From positions 1-42,793 of the forward strand of contig NZ_JAMKMS010000028.1 of the NCBI RefSeq assembly GCF_023634655.1: a stretch of DNA of 42,793 bases, in the 5' to 3' direction. Below the pieces are notes generated by a model, which had not been told where the DNA came from, searched no databases, and worked only from the letters and a program-made list of their open reading frames with translations. Positions 25,038-33,101 of the stretch are shown piece by piece. The stretch comes from Vibrio methylphosphonaticus. GTDB taxonomy: Bacteria > Pseudomonadota > Gammaproteobacteria > Enterobacterales > Vibrionaceae. Positions within the stretch are counted from its first letter, which is position 1, and every line of letters starts with the position of its first letter. A program made the position numbers and the translations under genes.

Positions 25038-25991
25038 ATGAGCCGTAAACCGTTAATTATTCAAACTGCCATTGTTATCTATTCTTCCCTATTGTTGTCT
25101 GCCTGTGGTGGAAGCTCACCATCTGATGCATACCATCCTCCTCTTGACGATTCTGGTCAATACTATGTAATCAGCAGTGCATCACTCAATTCTGACGGAG
25201 CAGGTGGCGTCGAAACTTACCAACTCATTGAAAGTATTCTGGGGCAGGGTTCAATTGAAGCACCCGACCTCTATGGTGACGCCAATCATGACACGATAAA
25301 ACATATCACCGAAGACCATGATTCAATGGTCGGCAACTATTTTCGTTTTGTCATTCATCGTGACCACGACAAGGACCGTGATAAAGACTATACCGATAGG
25401 CAACGTAACGAAATTAAAGTCTATGACAAGTCAGTGGATTCACTAAAAGGCTTTAAAGATAAAACATTTGAGTATCGCTGGAAATTTCGAGTAGGAGAGA
25501 CTCTGGCTGTCACCAACCACTTTAACCATTTATTTCAATTAAAAGCGGTGACTGACAATGGTGATCCAGTCAGTCAGCCACTGGTTACAATTACCGCCAA
25601 TACCAAAAGTGGCGTGAGCGGATTAGAAGTTCGACATGTAGATTCCGCAGATAACAAAACCATGTTACTGCATACTTCCCAGCAAAATATTGATTGGGCA
25701 ACACAGATACAGGGCCAATGGTTAGAGGTTTTAGTACGCACAACCTACAGCGAAACAGGCGCACTATATTTGTCCGTCACACCAGTCGGCGAACAAAGTC
25801 CGCTATTTGCAATCAGCCAAGATAACCTTGAAATGTGGCGCTCGGGTGCAAACTCAAGCCAAGGCAATTTTGTTCGCCCTAAATGGGGGATCTACCGTTC
25901 ATTAAAGGATAAAGACGCCCTTAACGAAGAAGAAGATGAAGTCTGGTTTGCTGACTTTTCAATTAAAGAAGTCGAAAAAATATCCGAGTAG
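25038..25991 (+). CDS. Lipoprotein with polysaccharide-lyase-like jelly-roll domain, uncharacterised
   Basis: A 317-residue protein starting at ATG 25038 (a GTG nine bases earlier would add MTI). It has a clear lipoprotein signal, with lipobox LLSAC and Cys23. The mature part resembles jelly-roll lyases such as heparin lyase I-like proteins. R-N-E-I-K lies near residue 123, H-L-F-Q-L-K near 164 and K-W-G-I-Y-R-S near 282. These fall in the same order as the Arg, Gln/His and Tyr motifs of PL7-type enzymes. A run of D, H, K and R (DHDKDRDKD) near 110 could be a charged loop. It is the third gene of the alginate cluster. A lyase acting on alginate or another uronic-acid polymer is plausible but unproven; pure binding is the alternative. 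Confidence 0.8.
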   Translation: MSRKPLIIQTAIVIYSSLLLSACGGSSPSDAYHPPLDDSGQYYVISSASLNSDGAGGVETYQLIESILGQGSIEAPDLYGDANHDTIKHITEDHDSMVGNYFRFVIHRDHDKDRDKDYTDRQRNEIKVYDKSVDSLKGFKDKTFEYRWKFRVGETLAVTNHFNHLFQLKAVTDNGDPVSQPLVTITANTKSGVSGLEVRHVDSADNKTMLLHTSQQNIDWATQIQGQWLEVLVRTTYSETGALYLSVTPVGEQSPLFAISQDNLEMWRSGANSSQGNFVRPKWGIYRSLKDKDALNEEEDEVWFADFSIKEVEKISE

Positions 25992-26034
25992 CCGTTTGCA
26001 TATCGCGCTCCAGAGCGTAACAACAACGAATAAG

Positions 26035-26066
26035 CCGATCAGAGCCAAGACTCTGATCGGTTGTTT
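26035..26066. terminator. Terminator between the alginate cluster and the HAD phosphatase
   Basis: A perfect 10-bp inverted repeat CCGATCAGAG (26035-26044) / CTCTGATCGG (26051-26060) lies between two converging genes, with TTGTTT on the plus side. It probably serves both, and better on the plus strand. Confidence 0.75.
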
Positions 26067-26739
26067 ATAACGCCCATGCTAACACCTGCCAGTGCTCTCG
26101 ATTACTTAACGCTCTTAATTTGGGGCAAGGATTAACCAGATAGACGTAATTAGCGTGCTCACACAATGGCAGATCATTAATCGAATCGGTAAAAAAATGC
26201 GTGGTGTGATAAACGCGATTTTCATTTTTTAGCCATTGCTGTAAACGAGTCACCTTACCTTCACGATAAGTAGCAATACCATCGATTTCAGCGGTATAAG
26301 TGCTGTTGTCTTCAACTAAATCAATTCCCATAGCAACATCAATCCCGATGCGTTGGGCAATAGCTTTAACAAGAAAACTGACCGATGCGGAGATCATTAC
26401 CGTGTCAACCTCATCATGTTTTAGGCTAACCAGTAACGCCTTTGCCTGTGGATACAAGCGAGGCATAATCTTTTCATCGATACATTGCTCGACCCAACAT
26501 GCAATATCTTGTTTTGGAACTCCTTTAAGCGGCGACATAGAGAAAGTCAAATACTCCTCCATTGCCAAGTCGCCTTGAGCATATAACGCCATTAAGCGCG
26601 CATCTTCTTCAAGAAAGCCTGGTGTTGTCGCTACCCCTTTCTCTACCAGAAATTCATTCCATAATACTGCACAGTCGGCGTCAAAAAGCGTTTCGTCCAT
26701 ATCAAAAACATAGAGGTCTTGAAGCATTAGCGGTTCCAT
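26065..26739 (-). CDS. HAD-superfamily hydrolase, subfamily IB (phosphoserine-phosphatase-like)
   Basis: A 224-residue soluble phosphatase. All HAD motifs are visible: the nucleophile motif FDMDETLFD (Asp13 and Asp15), motif II in TVMISAS (~115), the Lys in REGKVTRL (~160) and motif IV in FFTDSINDLPL (~185). The helical cap between motif I and II marks subfamily IB, which acts on small phosphorylated molecules such as phosphoserine. The substrate is not determinable. Either Met1 or Met5 could be the start. It is a single gene, facing the alginate cluster. Confidence 0.88.
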   Translation of the reverse strand: MEPLMLQDLYVFDMDETLFDADCAVLWNEFLVEKGVATTPGFLEEDARLMALYAQGDLAMEEYLTFSMSPLKGVPKQDIACWVEQCIDEKIMPRLYPQAKALLVSLKHDEVDTVMISASVSFLVKAIAQRIGIDVAMGIDLVEDNSTYTAEIDGIATYREGKVTRLQQWLKNENRVYHTTHFFTDSINDLPLCEHANYVYLVNPCPKLRALSNREHWQVLAWAL

Positions 26740-26892
26740 TGTCGTCCAGCGAATACGATATCGTTAACGATTTTGCATTAACGATTTACGGTCAAATTTC
26801 GCATCATGCTAAGCACCGATTATGACAACTTGATGTTATAGCATGGGATAGAAACAGAAACGAAAGACAAGACACGCAATGCGATCGTCAAA

Positions 26893-27693
26893 TCACAGAA
26901 ATCGCTTCTTAAACTGAGAAGGAGAGATACCTTGTAAGCGTGAGAACGCATGAGTGAAAGTACTTTGGCCAGAAAACCCCGTTAACTCGGCAACCTGACC
27001 TAAATTCAAATGCCCTTGCTCAATGAGCCGTTTGGCTGCATCAACCCGTTTATTCAAGACATATTGATGGGGCGTAATCCCAATCTGCTCTTTAAATAGC
27101 ATGTGGAATTGGCTTTCCCCCAAAAAGACACTACTTGCTAACTGCGATACCGATATTTTGTGGGAAAGATGCAGATCGATATAGCGGTCTATCTGTTCAA
27201 GATCAAAACGAGAATCTCGTAACGACGTTTTAAATGCAGAGATATGACGTTGGAGTAGTGCAACAACCGTATCATTGCAAGCACGGCTCAATAGCAGATC
27301 ATCAGGACTACTCTTCATTTCAGCGACCAATAGCTGTATCAGTTTTTGGATCTGTGTATCGAGCTGGAAATACGTTTTTTCTTTTGATAACTCATTGATA
27401 CGATGTAGTAATACTGGATCGCTGTCATTAGGAATAGGTAAGTTCAGCACCAAAATATCGGGTTGATCAACGACACCACCGAAAGCATGATCAAGGCCTG
27501 ATGTGACAACACACCCCTGACCAGGTCCGACTAAGTTACCTACACCGCCAACCTCAAACTCTGCCTGACCTTTTAAACCAATCACGACTTGTGAATAGTG
27601 GTGATCATGAGAGTCCATATGAGAAGGCAAACGGACTATTTCAGCCGGTTTTGGGGAAGCATGATCATGGGATAAGTGTGATTTATTGGGCAT
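26893..27693 (-). CDS. AraC-family transcriptional regulator
   Basis: A 266-residue regulator. The N-terminal ~110 residues form a cupin-like sensing domain (HDHHYSQVVIGLKGQAEFEV, then GPGQGCVVTSGLDHAFGG). The C-terminal ~90 residues hold the two AraC helix-turn-helix motifs (ISVSQLASSVFLGESQFHML and LGQVAELTGFSGQSTFTHAF) ending in ISPSQFKKRF. The cupin probably binds a small ligand. It is monocistronic, and neighbours do not reveal its target. PutA here lacks a DNA-binding domain and AraC-type PutR proteins exist in other genera, but it is 10 kb from putA and I do not assign that role. Confidence 0.9.
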   Translation of the reverse strand: MPNKSHLSHDHASPKPAEIVRLPSHMDSHDHHYSQVVIGLKGQAEFEVGGVGNLVGPGQGCVVTSGLDHAFGGVVDQPDILVLNLPIPNDSDPVLLHRINELSKEKTYFQLDTQIQKLIQLLVAEMKSSPDDLLLSRACNDTVVALLQRHISAFKTSLRDSRFDLEQIDRYIDLHLSHKISVSQLASSVFLGESQFHMLFKEQIGITPHQYVLNKRVDAAKRLIEQGHLNLGQVAELTGFSGQSTFTHAFSRLQGISPSQFKKRFL

Positions 27694-28062
27694 GGTTCAA
27701 GGCGCTATTCATCGCGAGGAAGAAAACGAGAGTATAGCGATTTCACTCGATTTTGGAAAAGGTATTCATGATCGAATAAGTAAATTGGTCACCGCATACC
27801 CTAGATTCAAGCGGTTATTGCAGAAAACAAAAGATCCTCACTTGATCAAGCTTCCGGAACCATGATCATGAAGCAATAAGTTACGGTGGTTGTAATTTGA
27901 ACTATTTCACGATTTTGATATAAAAAAGCCGCAATAATTGCGGCTAGATATCAATTCCGTTAGGTCAAAAGTCGCTATCGTTACTTGTTAGAAGTATGAA
28001 CATAGGGTACCAAAACCACGCAGACCGGCGCTAACTGGAGCCTTAAGACTGAGTAGCAAATA
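27694..28062. other. Intergenic region between pdxH and the AraC gene
   Basis: A 369-bp gap containing the pdxH terminator at 27922-27945 and the presumed promoter of the AraC gene. No credible reading frame or RNA gene is visible. Confidence 0.5.
27922..27945 (-). terminator. Terminator downstream of pdxH
   Basis: AGCCGCAAT (27927-27935) and ATTGCGGCT (27937-27945) form a perfect stem. On the minus strand six T follow (27927-27922). It lies 117 bp past the pdxH stop. Confidence 0.8.
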
Positions 28063-28701
28063 TTAAGGTGCTAGACGCTCAATATCCCACTGGCCCACAC
28101 CATCTTCTGTAAATAAAAAGCGATCATGTAAGCGGTTTTCTCCGCCCTGCCAGAACTCTATCGATTCAGGTCGAATTCGATAACCTCCCCAGAATGATGG
28201 GACCGGAATTTCACCTTTTTCAAATTTTTTCTTTAACTCGAGGTATTTTCCTTCAAGGACACCACGAGCAGAAATTCGGCTACTTTGCTTGCTGGCAATG
28301 GCAGCAAGTTGACTCTCTTTAGGACGCGAAGAAAAATATTTCATATTTTCTAGGGTACTCAGCTTTTCAGCTACACCAGTTATGTGCACCTGACGCTCTA
28401 AAGGATGCCACGGAAAATGCAAACTGACTTTCGCATTAGCTGTAATCTGCTGTGCTTTGCGGCTACCCAAGTTGGTATAAAAAACAAAGCCATTTTTATC
28501 CACATTTTTGAGCAATACAATACGCTGAAATGGTTGGCCGGTTTCATCAACCGTTGCCACTGTCATCGCCGTCGGATCCGTTAACTTAGCTTCAACAGCC
28601 TGCTCTAACCATGCGTTAAATTGTTCGATAGGATCTGCGAGTAAATCCTGACGACGTAACCCACCCTTTGAATATTCACGGCGGATATCTTCGAGTTCCA
28701 T
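28063..28701 (-). CDS. pdxH: Pyridoxamine/pyridoxine 5'-phosphate oxidase PdxH
   Basis: A 212-residue FMN enzyme making pyridoxal 5'-phosphate from the pyridoxine or pyridoxamine phosphate, the usual length for PdxH. Family segments are QRIVLLKNVDKNGFVFYTN, the GSRKAQQI FMN-binding stretch, SRPKESQLAAIASKQSS in the middle, and EFWQGGENRLHDR near the C terminus, where the Arg and His contact substrate. I choose the ATG at 28701 because GAGGA lies six bases before it. The ATG at 28707 directly abuts that box and is too close. It is divergent from the lap operon and has its own terminator. Confidence 0.95.
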   Translation of the reverse strand: MELEDIRREYSKGGLRRQDLLADPIEQFNAWLEQAVEAKLTDPTAMTVATVDETGQPFQRIVLLKNVDKNGFVFYTNLGSRKAQQITANAKVSLHFPWHPLERQVHITGVAEKLSTLENMKYFSSRPKESQLAAIASKQSSRISARGVLEGKYLELKKKFEKGEIPVPSFWGGYRIRPESIEFWQGGENRLHDRFLFTEDGVGQWDIERLAP

Positions 28702-28904
28702 AACCATTCCTCAACGTTTTTTTGAATTTTGCGCTTATCACCAGCAGAAAACAACCCTATATGCGACAACTCATCATCGATTTTTGCTGGATATCTTCTA
28801 GTTTATCCTTATCCGTCATTAGAACGGGATGAAACAGACAATATTTCGATATATCATTACTTTGCATTCACAAAAGTAGTACTAAACTCTAGTATGTAGA
28901 CTAG

Positions 28905-28926
28905 TTTAATTAGAAGGCTAATTAAA
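28905..28926. repeat. Perfect inverted repeat upstream of the lap operon
   Basis: TTTAATTAG (28905-28913), loop AAGG, CTAATTAAA (28918-28926). There is no T run, so it is not a terminator. It could be an operator or an RNA hairpin presenting AAGG before a small frame that starts at its last base. Confidence 0.6.
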
Positions 28927-29039
28927 TGACACTCAATAACGCTCATCGTTATTGCAAAGTGGATCGAGTCTTCAGTGTACGCCAGTTACAATTTTACAAC
29001 AGTAGTAATAGTATTAAACCATCGGATAACGTCATCTGA
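28926..29039 (+). CDS. Possible 37-residue leader peptide of the lap operon
   Basis: ATG 28926 opens a 37-codon frame (MTLNNAHRYCKVDRVFSVRQ at its start) that ends with TGA 19 bp before lapC. AAGG sits eight bases before the ATG, in the loop of the inverted repeat. Composition is unremarkable and there is no homology I recognise. It could be a real small protein, an upstream frame tuning lapC translation, or chance. Confidence 0.25.
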   Translation: MTLNNAHRYCKVDRVFSVRQLQFYNSSNSIKPSDNVI

Positions 29040-29058
29040 TATCAATCGCGGATAGGAC

Positions 29059-30450
29059 ATGAACAAAAACGAATACAATAAAGTTTCTGACGCCGAAATC
29101 GACTACATAGACGATAAAACCGCCGCGCTACTTCTCAATACCCCCACCAGCGCACGGATCATGCTGTGGGTCGTTGTACTGTTTTTCATTTGTGCTGGTG
29201 TTTGGGCATCTTGGGCTGAAATAGATAAAGTAACCGTGGGTCAAGGCAAAGTGATCCCATCATCTCAGATTCAAGTCATCCAAAATTTGGAAGGCGGATT
29301 GGTTAAACAAATCTTAGTCAAAGAAGGGGATACAGTAACAGAAGGTCAACAGCTTCTACTGATTGATGATACCCGCTTCCGCTCTGACTTTAGAGAGCGC
29401 GAACAGCAGGTCTTGAATCTAACCGCCAATGTGCTTCAGCTATCCGCCTCATTAACCAGTGTCGTCATCAACGAAGACGTCGATAACAAAAACTGGCAGC
29501 AATCTGTCACGTTAGAAACAGATAAACTGGCGTTCCCACAGACTTTCGAAGCCGACTACCCTCAACTTGCCAGTCGTCAGCGAGCGGAATACCGACAAGA
29601 TCTCAATGAATTGCGCAACCAACTTTCCGTTCTTGACTACCAGGTTCGCCAAAAACAACAAGACTTGGTCGAAATACAAGCTCGAGTTCGTAACCTCAGG
29701 CAAGGCTACAATCTCGCAAGGGATGAACTAAACATTACTAAACCTTTAGCTGATGAAGGGGTCGTTCCTAAAATTGAGTTACTCAAATTACAACGTCAAG
29801 TGAACGATACGCGACGAGAACTGACCTCGACAGAACTCAAAGTACCCGCCCTCAAATCCGCAATTCAAGAGTCTATGCTCAGCCGAATCGACATCGCTCA
29901 ACAGTTTCGTTCTGAACAGCAAGAAAAGCTCAATCAAGCGCAAGATAAGCTCTCATCAATGACCGAATCGGCGGTTGGCCTAGAAGATAGAGTAAACCGT
30001 ACCAATGTTGTTTCTCCGGTCAACGGCACCGTTAAGACGCTTAATGTCAATACCGTTGGTGGAGTCATTCAACCCGGTATGGATTTGGTTGAAATCGTCC
30101 CGACCGAAGACACCCTATTGGTTGAGGCGAAAATCGCGCCTCAGGACATAGCATTTTTACGTCCCGATTTGCATGCCGTTGTAAAATTCAGCGCTTATGA
30201 CTTTACCAAGTATGGCGGTCTCGATGGGGTACTTGAACACATTAGTGCTGACACCACACAAGATGAAGAAGGGAACAGTTTCTATATTGTTAGAGTAAGA
30301 ACCGAAATCACAAATTTTGGGCAAGGTGAAGAGCTACCTATTATTCCGGGGATGACGGCATCTGTTGACATTATTACAGGGAAACGAACGGTTCTCGATT
30401 ATTTATTAAAACCGTTAATCAGTGCCCAGAACAACGCACTTAAAGAGTAA
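29059..30450 (+). CDS. lapC: Type I secretion membrane-fusion protein of the HlyD family, LapC-like
   Basis: A 463-residue HlyD-family adaptor. After a short cytoplasmic N terminus there is one membrane helix (~32-50, IMLWVVVLFFICAGVWASWA). Next come the first lipoyl half (QNLEGGLVKQILVKEGDTV), a long coiled coil (~150-320), the second half (VVSPVNGTVKTLNVNTVGGV) and a beta-barrel end. It spans the periplasm and joins the ABC exporter LapB to a TolC-type pore, which is not encoded here. AGGA precedes the ATG. It is the first gene of lapC-lapG-lapD-lapB; lapG follows after 8 bp. Confidence 0.93.
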   Translation: MNKNEYNKVSDAEIDYIDDKTAALLLNTPTSARIMLWVVVLFFICAGVWASWAEIDKVTVGQGKVIPSSQIQVIQNLEGGLVKQILVKEGDTVTEGQQLLLIDDTRFRSDFREREQQVLNLTANVLQLSASLTSVVINEDVDNKNWQQSVTLETDKLAFPQTFEADYPQLASRQRAEYRQDLNELRNQLSVLDYQVRQKQQDLVEIQARVRNLRQGYNLARDELNITKPLADEGVVPKIELLKLQRQVNDTRRELTSTELKVPALKSAIQESMLSRIDIAQQFRSEQQEKLNQAQDKLSSMTESAVGLEDRVNRTNVVSPVNGTVKTLNVNTVGGVIQPGMDLVEIVPTEDTLLVEAKIAPQDIAFLRPDLHAVVKFSAYDFTKYGGLDGVLEHISADTTQDEEGNSFYIVRVRTEITNFGQGEELPIIPGMTASVDIITGKRTVLDYLLKPLISAQNNALKE

Positions 30451-30458
30451 AGCGGACG

Positions 30459-31169
30459 GTGTTATTGGATAAGCGGACAGGACGTCTGCCAATCAAAATC
30501 AAGCACTGCCTTCTCAGTATCGCAGTGGCAACGGGGCTATTACTTACCGGTCATTCCGATGCCTATACCAAACAAGAACAAACTTGGATCAACACGGTGT
30601 CAAGCATCTATGGCGAAAGAGCTGGCAAACGTGTCGAAACATGGCGAAAAACCCTTGCTCAGTTACAAGGACAATCCGAGCAAAAGCAGTTGGCGGGAAT
30701 TAATCAGTTTTTCAATCAATTGAATTTTGTTGACGACATTCATTTATGGGGAAAAAAGGACTATTGGGCGACACCTTTGGAGTTTTTAGGGAGCAATGCT
30801 GGTGATTGTGAAGACTTTACCATTGCAAAGTATTTTTCATTATTGGAGCTCGGTATTTCCGACAAAAAGCTCCGACTGGTTTATGTTAAAGCCATTGAGC
30901 TAAATCAGTTCCATATGGTTCTTGCCTACTATGAAACGCCGCGCTCTCAACCATTAATTTTAGACAATTTAATTGGTGAGATTAAGCCCGCCTCAAAACG
31001 AAATGATCTGCTTCCGATATACAGCTTTAACGGTCGAAATCTTTGGGTGATGAAAACCACACAAGGGAAATTGGCTGGCAAGTCGTCGAGACTGAAATTA
31101 TGGAATGATTTGCGCTCTAGGGAGCGCTCATTGAAGTTAAGGAAACCCAAGGTAAATTACGACGAGTAA
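30459..31169 (+). CDS. lapG: Periplasmic transglutaminase-like cysteine protease LapG
   Basis: A 236-residue protein of the BTLCP family with an N-terminal signal or anchor segment (~16-35). The catalytic triad is visible: Cys117 in NAGDCEDF, His152 in QFHMVLAYY and Asp169 in LILDNL. The acidic residues after Cys117 match the calcium-binding site of known LapG proteins. LapG cuts the N-terminal retention module of LapA-type adhesins at a TAAG-like site and frees them from the surface. The left adhesin has TAAG at residues 98-101. The start is GTG at 30459, with a weak ribosome-binding site, consistent with coupling to lapC. lapD starts 6 bp after it. Confidence 0.92.
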   Translation: MLLDKRTGRLPIKIKHCLLSIAVATGLLLTGHSDAYTKQEQTWINTVSSIYGERAGKRVETWRKTLAQLQGQSEQKQLAGINQFFNQLNFVDDIHLWGKKDYWATPLEFLGSNAGDCEDFTIAKYFSLLELGISDKKLRLVYVKAIELNQFHMVLAYYETPRSQPLILDNLIGEIKPASKRNDLLPIYSFNGRNLWVMKTTQGKLAGKSSRLKLWNDLRSRERSLKLRKPKVNYDE

Positions 31170-31175
31170 ACAATT

Positions 31176-33086
31176 ATGACACTATACAGACAGCTAGTGG
31201 TTAGCATGATAGCGGTATTTATTCTGCTCTTAACGTCGGTGTTTATCATCGAGTTTAACACCACAAAAAACTTCCTTGAGCAGCAGCAACGTTCAGAAGT
31301 ACACAATACTATCAATACCGTTGGCTTAGCACTGGCTCCGTATTTGAAATCGCAAGATACTGTTGCCGTCGAGTCCGTAATCAACGCCCTATTTGATGGC
31401 AGTACCTACTCGACCGTTCGTTTAGTTTTCTTAGAAAATGAGCAAGAAATCGTTCGCAGCTACCCAGTTAAACCCAACAATGTCCCCGAATGGTTTACAA
31501 ATTTAGGGATATTTAAGCCCATTGATGATTCTAGAGTTGTCACAAGCGGCTGGTTGCAACTCGCAGAAGTGGAAATAATCAGTCATCCCGGTAACGCCTA
31601 CGCCGAACTTTGGGGGGCGCTAAAACACCTCGTCATTGCTTTCATTGTTATTTTTGTCTTAGGTATTATGACGATCGCCTTCATCTTGCGACGAGCGCTA
31701 ACACCTTTAAGGGCGATTATTCAAAAAATGGAGCAAGTTGCCCACAAACAATTTGGTGACCCTTTGAAGCGTCCTCGCACCAAGGACCTAATTGCTGTAG
31801 TCGATGGCATTAACAGTATGTCAGCGCACGTAGAAGAATCATTTAAACAGCAAGCCAAAGAAGCGCAAAAACTCCGAGAGCGCGCCTATATGGACCCGGT
31901 ATCACAGTTAGGCAACCGAGCTTTTTATATGGGCCAGCTTAACCAGTGGCTCTCTGAATCTTCTCTCGGTGGCGTTGCGATTCTGCACGCGGAGTTTATT
32001 AAACGAACCTATAAAGCGGAAGGCTATGAAGCAGGTGATGGCCAAGTAAAAGAACTTGCCGATTTATTATCTCTGAGTATTAATATTCCCAACGCCGTGA
32101 TCGCGCGGATATCTACTGATGAATTTGGTTTTGTCTTCCCAAATATTGATGAGAGTGAGCTCCAATTAGTCGCCAGTAACATTATAAGTTGCGTTCAAGA
32201 CTTGAACTCAGATCCTACCGGGCTGAGTAAAGCAAAATCAGCACTGGGCGTTGTCTTTAACGAAGAACGTAAAAATTCAACACAATTGCTGTCCGTATTA
32301 GACAATGCGTTAACAAAAGCCAAAGCCGACCCAGCTTTAGATTATGGCTATGTCACCAATGAAACAACGGGGACGATTCTAGGTAAGCAGCAATGGCGCA
32401 ATATGGTTGAAGAAGCCATCAGCAACGACTGGGTCACATTCCGTTTTCAGGCTGCAAATAGTAGCTGGGGTGAGACCTATCATAGAGAAGTCTTTTCTGC
32501 GATTGAAAAAGATGGCGAGCGATATACAGCAAATCAATACCTACTTGCTCTAGAACAATTGAATGCCAGCTACATTTTTGATGAACATGTCATTATTTCG
32601 GTCATCGAGAAGTTAGAGAAACAAGAGATGTCGGATCCTATCGCCATCAACATCGCCCCAACCAGTATTGCCGAGCCTAGCTTTATACGTTGGATATCTC
32701 AAACGCTTGCTAAGCATCGTGACATTAATGAAAAGCTGCATTTTGAAATCCCAGAAACGTGTTTCATCAATAACCCACATCACACCGCGTTATTCTGTAA
32801 TGCGCTACGTAATGAAGGGGCTAAATTTGGTGTCGATAACTATGGTCGAAATTTCCATTCATTAGAATATATCAGTGAGTTTAGACCTGATTACGTCAAA
32901 CTAGACTACCTCTATACACATCAATTGGATGACGAAAAACAGAAATTCACGCTCACGTCAATTTCTCGAACCGCACACAATTTAGGTATAAAAACTATCG
33001 CCTCTCGAGTGGAAACACAGACTCAGTTAGATTTCCTATCTGAGCATTTTGTGGATGTATTCCAAGGCTTTATCGTCGATAAATAA
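31176..33086 (+). CDS. lapD: LapD-type c-di-GMP receptor with degenerate GGDEF and EAL domains
   Basis: A 636-residue inner-membrane protein. TM1 is at ~7-27, followed by a periplasmic LapD/MoxY domain to ~148 that includes the S-G-W-L-Q-L segment, corresponding to the conserved Trp region that grips LapG. TM2 (~150-171) leads into a HAMP domain (~172-225), a GGDEF-like domain and an EAL-like domain. The GGDEF signature is STDEF (~312), and the opening EAL signature is replaced by FRFQAA (~421), so both enzyme activities should be lost. The protein should bind c-di-GMP through its EAL-like domain and hold LapG when the signal is high. It is co-transcribed with lapG and lapB. Confidence 0.93.
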   Translation: MTLYRQLVVSMIAVFILLLTSVFIIEFNTTKNFLEQQQRSEVHNTINTVGLALAPYLKSQDTVAVESVINALFDGSTYSTVRLVFLENEQEIVRSYPVKPNNVPEWFTNLGIFKPIDDSRVVTSGWLQLAEVEIISHPGNAYAELWGALKHLVIAFIVIFVLGIMTIAFILRRALTPLRAIIQKMEQVAHKQFGDPLKRPRTKDLIAVVDGINSMSAHVEESFKQQAKEAQKLRERAYMDPVSQLGNRAFYMGQLNQWLSESSLGGVAILHAEFIKRTYKAEGYEAGDGQVKELADLLSLSINIPNAVIARISTDEFGFVFPNIDESELQLVASNIISCVQDLNSDPTGLSKAKSALGVVFNEERKNSTQLLSVLDNALTKAKADPALDYGYVTNETTGTILGKQQWRNMVEEAISNDWVTFRFQAANSSWGETYHREVFSAIEKDGERYTANQYLLALEQLNASYIFDEHVIISVIEKLEKQEMSDPIAINIAPTSIAEPSFIRWISQTLAKHRDINEKLHFEIPETCFINNPHHTALFCNALRNEGAKFGVDNYGRNFHSLEYISEFRPDYVKLDYLYTHQLDDEKQKFTLTSISRTAHNLGIKTIASRVETQTQLDFLSEHFVDVFQGFIVDK

Positions 33087-33101
33087 CAAGGTGCCGATAG
33101 C

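Larger units (their letters stand above)
28702..29058. other. Divergent pdxH / lapC regulatory region
   Basis: This 357-bp gap must contain promoters for both directions. It holds a perfect 9-bp inverted repeat at 28905-28926 and a possible 37-codon leader frame at 28926-29039. An imperfect AAACTCTAGT...ACTAGTTT repeat precedes the first (about 28883-28907). I could not place a convincing -35/-10 pair. Confidence 0.5.
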
